A stretch of DNA of 49,190 nt from JBCDCB01 sp039182735 (GTDB taxonomy: Bacteria; Planctomycetota; Phycisphaerae; Phycisphaerales; UBA1924): contig JBCDCB010000023.1 of the NCBI GenBank assembly GCA_039182735.1, positions 1 to 49,190 on the forward strand, in the 5' to 3' direction. Made by a program: the position numbers and the translations under genes. This document shows positions 43,583 through 49,190 of this stretch, piece after piece; position 1 is the stretch's first letter, and each line of letters begins with the position of its first letter. A model generated the notes under the pieces. It was not told where the DNA came from, did not search any database, and was given only the letters and a program-made list of their open reading frames with translations.

Positions 43583-44220
43583 CACTTCGCGGCGGCGTAC
43601 CGCTCCGCGACGGCGTCCCAGTTCACCACGTTCCACCACGCGCTCACGTAGTCGGGGCGGCGGTTCTGGTAATTCAGGTAGTACGCGTGCTCCCACACGT
43701 CGATCCCGAGGATGGGCGTTCCGCCGCACCCGGCGGCGTCGCCGATCGCATCTTTCATCAGCGGCGAGTCCTGGTTCGCGGTCGAGCAGACATCGACCTT
43801 CCCGCCGGGATGGACGCAGAGCCAGGCCCAGCCGGAACCGAAACGCGTCGCGGCAGCCGCCGCAAACTTCTCCTTGAACGCGTCGAACGATCCGAACGCG
43901 CTGTCGATCGCGCCGGCGAGATCCCCGCTCGGGTCGCCGCCGGCGTTGGGGCCCATGACGGACCAGAAAAGCGCGTGGTTGGCCGCGCCACCGGCGTTGT
44001 TGCGCACCGCGCCCATCTTGTCCGCCGGCACCTCTTTCAGCCGCCGGCATACCTCCCCGGGATCCGAGAGATCACCGAGCGGGGTGCCCGCGAGGGCGTC
44101 GTTGGCCTTGCTGACGTAGGCGGCGTGGTGCTTGCCGTGGTGAATTTCCATCGTCCGAGCATCGATGTGCGGCTCAAGGGCGTTGTGGGGGTACGAGAGA
44201 TCGGGGAGCGCGAGGGGCAT
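43582..44220 (-). CDS. Fe/Mn superoxide dismutase
   Basis: 212 residues with all four metal ligands of the family: two His in EIHHGKHH and NHALFW, then Asp and His in GIDVWEHAYY. GSGWAWL and the NQDSPL loop favour a Mn-type site. No signal peptide is visible, so it is cytoplasmic and dismutates superoxide. The ATG is preceded by GGAGGA. It is transcribed with the esterase downstream and is divergent from the sigma factor gene; the 472-base region between them is described separately. Confidence 0.95.
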   Translation of the reverse strand: MPLALPDLSYPHNALEPHIDARTMEIHHGKHHAAYVSKANDALAGTPLGDLSDPGEVCRRLKEVPADKMGAVRNNAGGAANHALFWSVMGPNAGGDPSGDLAGAIDSAFGSFDAFKEKFAAAAATRFGSGWAWLCVHPGGKVDVCSTANQDSPLMKDAIGDAAGCGGTPILGIDVWEHAYYLNYQNRRPDYVSAWWNVVNWDAVAERYAAAK

Positions 44221-44382
44221 GGGTTCCTCCGTGATTGCGATTTGATCGTATTCCGTTCGGTATTTCGCTGCCGGACCGGCTCGATCCGGTGGCTCAGCAG
44301 AGGCTATGGCGGCGTCGCAGGGCCGACAACCCGGGAAAGCTGAACCGACTACGCCCGAAATCCCGGATTAGGCAATCGGAAG

Positions 44383-44410
44383 TTGACAGGAATACAAGAT
44401 CTTTTAGAAT
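44383..44410 (+). promoter_or_regulatory. Strong sigma-70 type promoter of the sigma factor gene
   Basis: TTGACA (44383-44388) is a perfect -35 box, followed by a 16-base spacer and TAGAAT (44405-44410), a 5/6 match to the -10 consensus. It drives the leader and sigma gene on the plus strand. Confidence 0.8.
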
Positions 44411-44633
44411 CGTTCTACGTCGGAGCGTCGAACCTGAACGGTGTTATGTCCGTAACGGAAATTGCCGTTTGTTTCGACGGCGATGCGAACTGGAGTTTGT
44501 GGAATCTTCGGAACCCGGTGCGGCCCGGGAACGGATGACTGGCTGCCGCATGCTGAACTGAGGGGCTTCGCCTTGCGTTGGCCCCCCGGCGGAACCGCGG
44601 ATCGCTGAATCGCGGGTAGACGAAAGATGACCC

Positions 44634-44665
44634 CATCGAGGGGGCTCACGCACGAGCCCTCGATG
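44634..44665 (+). promoter_or_regulatory. Leader hairpin before the sigma factor start
   Basis: CATCGAG (44634-44640) pairs with CTCGATG (44659-44665), and GGCTC (44643-44647) pairs with GAGCC (44654-44658), with a 2-base GG bulge on the 5' side and a six-base loop ACGCAC. It is the most stable local fold I see in the leader and could affect initiation or message stability. Confidence 0.6.
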
Positions 44666-44692
44666 TGATGACTGATCAGAAAGAAGTGTTCG

Positions 44693-45778
44693 ATGCCCAC
44701 CACCCGATTCCAGACCAACTCGCCGCTGCACCGCATGCAGCGCCGCCGCAGCGTCGCGATTACCAGCGCCGCACGCGATGCCGGCGCAACGCAGCGGTCG
44801 TTCAGTGAAGCGGAGCAGCGTCTGCTGCAGCAAATCTTCGCGAAGCGCCAGGACTACATCGACAGCGAGGCGTTTTACGAGGAAGACGCGGAGCGCAAGA
44901 TCTACGACGACGCCCCGGATGTCCGCAAGCCGGACGCCTCGTGGTATCACCCCGTCATGGACGACCTCGGATCGAAGTCTCGTTCGAGCAAGTCGTCGGA
45001 CCAGGTGATCCTCACGGCCGCCGAGGAGCGCATCCTCTTCCTGCAGTTCAACTATGCGCGTCACTGCATCGCGAACATCCAGGAAGAGGTCGATGAGTCG
45101 GTTTCGAAGCAGCCCACCGAGGAGCAGGCACGCGCCGTGCTCCGTTGGTACCGCATCGCGGATCAGCTGCGCGAGCAGATCGCGGAGACCAACCTCGCGT
45201 TGGTGCTCGCGATGGCCAAGCGCACGCGTATGAGCGAGGTGGACTTCGCCGACCTCGTGAGCGAGGGCAACATGGCCCTGCTCCGCGCGGTTGACAAGTT
45301 CGACTGCGGGCGTGGGTTCAAGTTCTCGACGTACGCGTGCCGCGCGATCCTCAAGGCCTTCTCGCGTCAGGGGATGAAGCTGAGCAAGTACCGCCAGCGT
45401 TTCCCGACCGACTTCGATCCGAAGCTCGAGCGCTCGAACTGGCTCGAGGAGAAGCGTGAAGAGTTCCGGCTCGACACGGCCGACGAGGTCCGCCGCATCG
45501 TTGACGAGAACCGCTGCGAGCTCTCGGCGATCGAGCGAACGGTCATCGAGCACCGCTTCCGCCTCGAAGCGCCGGACACCGACGAGAAGCCGCTGACCCT
45601 CGAACAGGTCGGGCAGATCATCGGCGTTACAAAGGAGCGTGTGCGGCAGATCCAGAACAAGGCTCTGGAGAAGATCCGCACCGAGCTCGAAGATAACTTC
45701 CTCCGCGCCGAGCGCAAGGAAGACGAAGAGCAGCGGAGCGACGAGCCCGAGTACATCGCGGGCTTCGGGCTCAACTGA
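44693..45778 (+). CDS. Sigma-70 family RNA polymerase sigma factor with divergent region 2.4
   Basis: 361 residues. Region 2 (about 105-225) includes LREQIAETNLALVLAMAKR, the core-binding DLVSEGNMALLRAVDKFDCGRGFKFSTYA, then CRAILKAF where typical factors have WWIRQAI; the two Trp that help melt DNA are missing. Region 3 is short or absent (about 226-274). Region 4 (about 275-335) has LTLEQVGQIIGVTKERVRQIQNKAL with the helix-turn-helix for -35 recognition. An N-terminal tail of 100 residues is poorly conserved. It recruits RNA polymerase to alternative promoters; regulon unknown. The gene has its own promoter, long leader and terminator. Confidence 0.93.
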   Translation: MPTTRFQTNSPLHRMQRRRSVAITSAARDAGATQRSFSEAEQRLLQQIFAKRQDYIDSEAFYEEDAERKIYDDAPDVRKPDASWYHPVMDDLGSKSRSSKSSDQVILTAAEERILFLQFNYARHCIANIQEEVDESVSKQPTEEQARAVLRWYRIADQLREQIAETNLALVLAMAKRTRMSEVDFADLVSEGNMALLRAVDKFDCGRGFKFSTYACRAILKAFSRQGMKLSKYRQRFPTDFDPKLERSNWLEEKREEFRLDTADEVRRIVDENRCELSAIERTVIEHRFRLEAPDTDEKPLTLEQVGQIIGVTKERVRQIQNKALEKIRTELEDNFLRAERKEDEEQRSDEPEYIAGFGLN

Positions 45779-46844
45779 CCCCATCGTCCGCGAAGCATGC
45801 ACCCCCCGAGGCCCCGGCACCGTCCGGGGCCTCGTTCGTTTTTGTGCGCCGCACCCGCACCCGGTGGTGATCGATCTCGACGCGTACGCCGAACGCCCAC
45901 TCGAACACCGCGGGCCGATCGGGCCCTTCGATCACGCATCGCGCGGCTTTCGCGGATTCTTCGAATGAGAATCGATCGCCGAGCGAGTCCCGCGCGATGT
46001 GAATCGCCGCCGCACGGATCACGGCGCTGACCATCAGGTCGGGCATCGCCGCGAGCGAAGCGCGCTCCCACTGAAACTCGTCAGAACCGTCGGACGCTGC
46101 ATCGAGCAACTCGCGTACGCGCTGATCGAGCGTATCTGACGCGAGCTGCACGATCGTCGCGCTGCGCGACGCGCGCTGCGACGCATCGCTCTGGAGCGCG
46201 CGCAGCGCGGGGAGCACACGCTCGCGCAGCGCCGATCGTGTTCGGTCGGTCTCACGGTTCGTCGGATCCTCGATCCACGGCCATTCCGCGAGTTCGCACA
46301 GCCGGCAGGCGTCCGCGTGAGTGACGTCGAGCATCGGGCGGATCAGCGCGCAGCCGGGCGTGAGCTCGCGTCGCCGGCGCATCCCGCCGAGGCCACGTGC
46401 GCCCGCGCCGCGGAGCATCGCCATCAGCATCGTCTCGAGTTGATCGTCGGCATGGTGCCCCGTCGCGACCGCCGACGCGCCGCGCTCCGAAGCCACGCGA
46501 GCAAGCAGCTCATAGCGTTCCACCCGCTGCGCGCCCTCGGAGGCTTGGGTTGCGGGATCGATCGCACGCGCTTCGAACGCGAGACCGATCGCCGCCGCGA
46601 GTTCGCGCACGTGCGCCGAATCCTGCTTCGTCTCGGGTTCTGCGCGCATCGTGTGCCGAACGTGCGCGATCGTGCAGCCATCGGCGAGCCCGGAGGCCGC
46701 GAGGGCGAGGGCGAGAGCGCCAGAATCGGCTCCACCTGAAACCGCGAGGATCGCCCTGCGCTCGTTCGCTCGCAGGTATTGCCAGGCCCGAGCGATGGCC
46801 CGCGTCGCCGGGTCCTTCCTGATGGCTCGGAGATTGGGGCGCAT
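45771..46844 (-). CDS. tilS: tRNA(Ile)-lysidine synthetase TilS
   Basis: 357 residues. The N-type ATP pyrophosphatase loop SGGADS (36-41) and GHHADDQLETML with LGGM identify TilS, which converts C34 of tRNA-Ile(CAU) to lysidine. The conserved DPTN-x-E motif (IEDPTNRETDRTRSALRERVLP) is present. The C-terminal region is shorter and less conserved than in E. coli. The 3' end overlaps the sigma factor gene by eight bases, and its last codons contain the sigma factor's terminator. Confidence 0.93.
   Translation of the reverse strand: MRPNLRAIRKDPATRAIARAWQYLRANERRAILAVSGGADSGALALALAASGLADGCTIAHVRHTMRAEPETKQDSAHVRELAAAIGLAFEARAIDPATQASEGAQRVERYELLARVASERGASAVATGHHADDQLETMLMAMLRGAGARGLGGMRRRRELTPGCALIRPMLDVTHADACRLCELAEWPWIEDPTNRETDRTRSALRERVLPALRALQSDASQRASRSATIVQLASDTLDQRVRELLDAASDGSDEFQWERASLAAMPDLMVSAVIRAAAIHIARDSLGDRFSFEESAKAARCVIEGPDRPAVFEWAFGVRVEIDHHRVRVRRTKTNEAPDGAGASGGACFADDGVS
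45807..45843 (+). terminator. Rho-independent terminator of the sigma factor gene
   Basis: A perfect 11-bp stem, CGAGGCCCCGG and CCGGGGCCTCG, with a six-base loop CACCGT (45807-45834), is followed by TTCGTTTTT. It starts 29 bases after the sigma stop and lies wholly inside the tilS coding sequence on the other strand. Read on the minus strand the stem has no T-run after it. Confidence 0.9.
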
Positions 46845-46898
46845 CGATCGATCCTACCGATACTCTGTGCGTCGGGCGCGGAGACGCCGAGGAGACCC

Positions 46899-47474
46899 AT
46901 GGACGGGACCGGACTGACATCACTGGTGCATGCGTGCGTCGAGGTGCTCGTCGGTGCCGTGCCCGTCGGCGACACGGGGCCGAGCGACTGGCTTGTCGGC
47001 GCGCTCTCCGGTGCGGGGGTGACGCTGGTCTCCGTCACGCTGCTGCTCCGCTGGCTGCGCAGGCGCCAGCAGCCCAGCGAAGACAGCCGGACGGAGCGCG
47101 ACCCGTACGCAAAGCACCGCGCGGAGATCGAACGGTTGATGGTCGATGCGCAGGAGCTGACGCGCGTCTGCTCGGCCCAGCTCGACAACCGCCTCGATCG
47201 TCTCGAACGCCTGCTCGAGCGCGCCGACCGGATCACCGAGCCCAAGCCGCAGCAGCGCCCCGTCGCGCCTTCGGCGTCACGCCCGGCCGAAGTCTCCTCG
47301 CCTTCGACGCCGCGCCTCCGCACGACGCACGCGTTCGCGGCGACCGAGGTCGATCCGCTCTCGTCGCAGGTCTACGCGCTCTCCGACGAGGGGTTTCCCG
47401 CGGTCGAAATCGCGCAGCGCCTCGACGAACAGGTCGGGAAGGTCGAGCTCATCCTCGCGCTGCGCGAGTCCTGA
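46899..47474 (+). CDS. Membrane-anchored protein with C-terminal helix-turn-helix-like segment
   Basis: 191 residues from the ATG at 46899, with GGAG at 46891-46894. One transmembrane helix (about 31-52) separates a short N-terminus from a cytoplasmic part with a helical coiled-coil-like region (about 65-112), a Pro/Ser linker and a final helical unit YALSDEGFPAVEIAQRL plus VGKVELILALR. That final unit resembles the C-terminal helix-turn-helix of DUF6115/DUF2802 proteins. Function is not known. It is divergent from tilS and convergent with the arginase-family gene. Confidence 0.7.
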   Translation: MDGTGLTSLVHACVEVLVGAVPVGDTGPSDWLVGALSGAGVTLVSVTLLLRWLRRRQQPSEDSRTERDPYAKHRAEIERLMVDAQELTRVCSAQLDNRLDRLERLLERADRITEPKPQQRPVAPSASRPAEVSSPSTPRLRTTHAFAATEVDPLSSQVYALSDEGFPAVEIAQRLDEQVGKVELILALRES

Positions 47475-48450
47475 GCCCGCTGACGCACAGGATCTCGAAC
47501 ATCACATGCGCCGCGAGCAACGCCGTACACCCGGCGACATCACGCTGCGGCAGCACCTCGACCACATCGGCACCCACAATATTTGGCGGCGCGCTGCCCT
47601 CGCGAACCAGACCCCGCAGCAGTTCCAACGCCTCGCTCGAAGTGAACCCCCCCACCGCCGGCGTGCCGGTGCCCGGCGCAAAGACCGGGTCCACGCAGTC
47701 GATGTCGAACGTCAAGTAGCACGGCGCATCACCGAGGCGATCGAGGAACGCATCGATCGGCGCACGCCCTTCGCGCAGCCAGCGCCCGTGCGTCACGAGT
47801 TCGATGCCCTCGGTCCGCGCGTATTCGAGATCCGCCGGCGAGTTGAGCGGGCCTTTGATGCCGACCGAGATCATCCGCTTCGGGTCGAGGATGCCCTCTT
47901 CGATCGCACGGATGAAGGGCGAGGCGTGCGAGTAGCGCTCGCCCATGATCGAATCGACCGTATCGAGGTGCGAGTCGAAGTGGATCATCGCCAGCCCACC
48001 CGTCGGCTCCTTCTCGCGGATGTACGTCGCGCGCAGGTTCGCGAGCGTGTTGCTGTGATCGCCGCCCACCATGAAGAGCTTCGCCCTCCCCACGTCCGGC
48101 AGCGCCGTGGCGAAGTCGGTGACGGTGTCGGCGTTCTCCGTCGGGTTGTAGGCCGACACCGGCGCATCGCCGGCGTCGCAGATCGACATCGCCGCGGTGA
48201 GCATGAACTCGTGCTCGAGGTGATAGGGCTTGACGTACTGCGACTCTTCGCGGACCGCGCGCGGGCCGAAGCGCGCCCCCGGGCGGTACGTCACGCCGCT
48301 GTCGTACGGCGCCCCGTAGATGATCCAGTCGAGCGGGCGGTTCTCATCGCTCACATCGTCCAGCCGCGGGTACCGGCAGAACGTCGAGATCCCCGCGTAC
48401 CGTGGTGTCATCCGAGCGTTCGGGAGCGCTGTGCGCGGCGTTCGTTTCAT
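47449..48450 (-). CDS. Arginase/agmatinase-family ureohydrolase
   Basis: 333 residues from the ATG at 48450. The manganese-binding motifs are complete: GGDHS (129-133), HFDSHLD (157-163) and DIDCVDP (249-255), giving the two-Mn centre of the family. It hydrolyses a guanidino group; the agmatinase/guanidinobutyrase subgroup is more likely than arginase, but the substrate is not determined. The 3' end overlaps the preceding gene by 26 bases. The AstD-like gene nearby on the same strand could hint at arginine catabolism. Confidence 0.93.
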   Translation of the reverse strand: MKRTPRTALPNARMTPRYAGISTFCRYPRLDDVSDENRPLDWIIYGAPYDSGVTYRPGARFGPRAVREESQYVKPYHLEHEFMLTAAMSICDAGDAPVSAYNPTENADTVTDFATALPDVGRAKLFMVGGDHSNTLANLRATYIREKEPTGGLAMIHFDSHLDTVDSIMGERYSHASPFIRAIEEGILDPKRMISVGIKGPLNSPADLEYARTEGIELVTHGRWLREGRAPIDAFLDRLGDAPCYLTFDIDCVDPVFAPGTGTPAVGGFTSSEALELLRGLVREGSAPPNIVGADVVEVLPQRDVAGCTALLAAHVMFEILCVSGLRTRAARG

Positions 48451-48507
48451 GCACCGAGTGTACCCGCGGGCGCGCACGACCCGCGGCGATCAGAACGGAC
48501 CACACCC

Positions 48508-48831
48508 ATGCACCGCTCGCACCTCACGCTCGCCGGCACGCTCCTCGCGGGAACTCTGCTCGGCGCCATCGGGATCCACGCGTTCGCCCAGCCCATCGAG
48601 ATGGACACCAACACGGTGCAGGACACCACGGAGAACGTCTTCACGGCGCGCGGCGATCTGATCCTCGAGATCCGCACCGCCGGGCGCGGGCCATCCGGTG
48701 AGTTCCGCGATGTGCGCGACGTCACGCTGACGCCCGACTACGTGATCTTCAGCGCGAAGGACGGCGCTCGCCTGCGCGTGTGGTCGGTGCCGCGCGAGCA
48801 CGTGGACTTCGTGCAGTACTACGCGAAGTGA
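48508..48831 (+). CDS. Small secreted protein of unknown function
   Basis: 107 residues from the ATG at 48508. An N-terminal signal peptide (about 6-27, ending HAFAQP) is followed by an acidic and then beta-rich domain with LILEIRTAGRG and YVIFSAKDGARLRVW. No catalytic motif or membrane anchor is visible. It may be periplasmic. It is divergent from the arginase-family gene with 57 bases between starts, so co-regulation is possible. Confidence 0.7.
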   Translation: MHRSHLTLAGTLLAGTLLGAIGIHAFAQPIEMDTNTVQDTTENVFTARGDLILEIRTAGRGPSGEFRDVRDVTLTPDYVIFSAKDGARLRVWSVPREHVDFVQYYAK

Positions 48832-48834
48832 GGC

Positions 48835-49190
48835 TCAGTCGAGCCACGCGTCGTCGAAGGTCATGCCGGTGAGCAGCGCCACCTCGTCGCCCGACTCGAT
48901 CATCGAGGCGACGGGGTAGGCGCAATAATCGAGGCTAAACGAGCCCGCGGGGCGGTGGTTGCCCGACCACCCGAGCCCGCCGAAGGGCAGCTTGCCCGAC
49001 GCGCCGGCCGTGCCCGTGTTCACGTTCACGCAGCCGGCGTGCGCCTCGTGCAGGAAGCGGTCGAGGGCCCCCACCGAGCCGGGGGAGAACCAGGCGGCGG
49101 GCCCCGAACCCCGCGCCGTTGACGGCAGCAAAGCGCCCGCGAGCCAGGCCACAGTGGTGGGGCGCCACGGGCGGGCGGAGAGGGAGACAA
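48835..49190 (-). CDS. AstD-like succinylglutamate-semialdehyde dehydrogenase, 3' part
   Basis: The frame is open to the window edge and encodes the C-terminal end of an aldehyde dehydrogenase. The segment LHEAHAGCVNVN, GTAGASGKLPFGG, GWSGNHRPAGSFSLDYCAYPVASM closely fits the AstD family, which oxidises N-succinylglutamate semialdehyde in arginine catabolism. The catalytic Cys and Glu lie outside the window. Between 49096 and 49147 the frame reads ALLPSTARGSGP, which is unusual for the family; a one-base-shifted frame (about 49100-49132) reads FAAVNGAGFGA, closer to what is expected there. A frameshift or assembly error is possible. Confidence 0.8.
   Translation of the reverse strand, partial: VSLSARPWRPTTVAWLAGALLPSTARGSGPAAWFSPGSVGALDRFLHEAHAGCVNVNTGTAGASGKLPFGGLGWSGNHRPAGSFSLDYCAYPVASMIESGDEVALLTGMTFDDAWLD

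Larger units (their letters stand above)
44221..44692 (+). promoter_or_regulatory. Sigma-factor upstream region with long structured leader
   Basis: No convincing gene is present. A near-consensus promoter lies at 44383-44410 and predicts transcription from about 44417, leaving a leader of about 275 bases before the start codon at 44693. Two hairpins are clear by eye: 44595-44615 (CCGCG-AT/ATCGCGG with one bulged base) and 44634-44665 (12 bp with a 2-base bulge). The last structure ends 27 bases before the ATG. A short open frame at 44235-44561 spans the promoter and is probably chance. The base composition is lower in GC than in the flanking genes. Confidence 0.6.

Noticed and set aside
44404..44736. 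Open frame on the minus strand across the sigma factor leader
   Set aside because: It runs through the promoter and leader, has no ribosome-binding site and no motif; composition suggests non-coding DNA.
48832..48845. Small hairpin GGCTC-AGTC-GAGCC after the small secreted protein gene
   Set aside because: Five-base stem without a T-run; too weak to call a terminator.
1..49190. Search for mobile elements, CRISPR arrays and integrases
   Set aside because: No transposase, integrase or regularly spaced repeats were recognised; the only tandem repeat is the 15-bp pair in murD.

Overview
The window is a chromosomal segment of a very GC-rich bacterium, most likely a planctomycete of the class Phycisphaerae. 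I infer this from several lineage-flavoured traits seen together. These are a secreted protein ending in a dockerin-like DANGDG repeat pair, an orphan prepilin-type GFTLIELL protein, a Gldg/DUF4340 ABC-exporter operon, a TPR protein fused to an iron-trafficking (YggX) domain, a sigma factor with an atypical region 2.4, and an FtsI/FtsL/RsmH division cluster. I see no phage, transposon, CRISPR or resistance island. Gene density is very high, genes change strand often, and many neighbours overlap by 1-4 bases (ATGA, GTGA, TGATG), so this reads as ordinary core chromosome with a few odd architectures.

Layout. 1-6906 (+): the 3' part of an endonuclease III-like gene, a large TPR lipoprotein, yebC and a secreted SGNH-like dockerin protein. 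6916-12492: a zincin protease, TPR-YggX fusion, DUF58 protein, coiled-coil secreted protein, 3D-domain protein, PfkB sugar kinase and TauE/SafE permease. 12601-14720 (+): a soluble histidine kinase and an NtrC-type sigma-54 activator, overlapping by GTGA. 14721-18697 (-): rsmH, a LysM protein, an ftsL-like gene and ftsI, a compact division and cell-wall operon. 18748-20406 (+): a lipoprotein SppA-type peptidase and an OmpH/Skp-like protein. 20411-23248 (-): an unknown protein, a GT4 glycosyltransferase and lipB. Then come prmC (+), a PAS-GAF-REC protein (-) with a degenerate histidine-kinase helix, and the ABC ATPase, permease, Gldg and DUF4340 operon (26034-31341, +).

31342-37554 is all on the minus strand: ribD with an RNase HII-like gene, a prepilin gene with its own terminator, tRNA-Leu(CAG), recA with a visible extended -10 promoter, and murD. 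Then dtd (+), a bifunctional PutA-type proline catabolic enzyme (-), mnmA (+), a secreted esterase and superoxide dismutase (-). A sigma-70 family factor (+) follows a strong promoter and a roughly 275-nt structured leader, and its terminator lies inside the convergent tilS gene (-). The window closes with a membrane protein ending in a helix-turn-helix-like segment (+), an arginase-family enzyme (-), a small secreted protein (+) and the 3' end of an AstD-like aldehyde dehydrogenase (-).

The clearest functional groups are peptidoglycan synthesis and division (rsmH, ftsL-like, ftsI, LysM, murD), envelope quality control (SppA, OmpH-like), translation and tRNA maintenance (mnmA, tilS, dtd, prmC, tRNA-Leu), amino-acid catabolism (PutA, arginase-like, AstD-like) and two-component or sigma-factor regulation. 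No region is clearly a new multi-gene system. The best leads are the histidine-less PAS-GAF-REC protein, the structured sigma-factor leader, the four-gene exporter operon, the RNase HII-like protein with a large insertion, and the TPR-YggX fusion.
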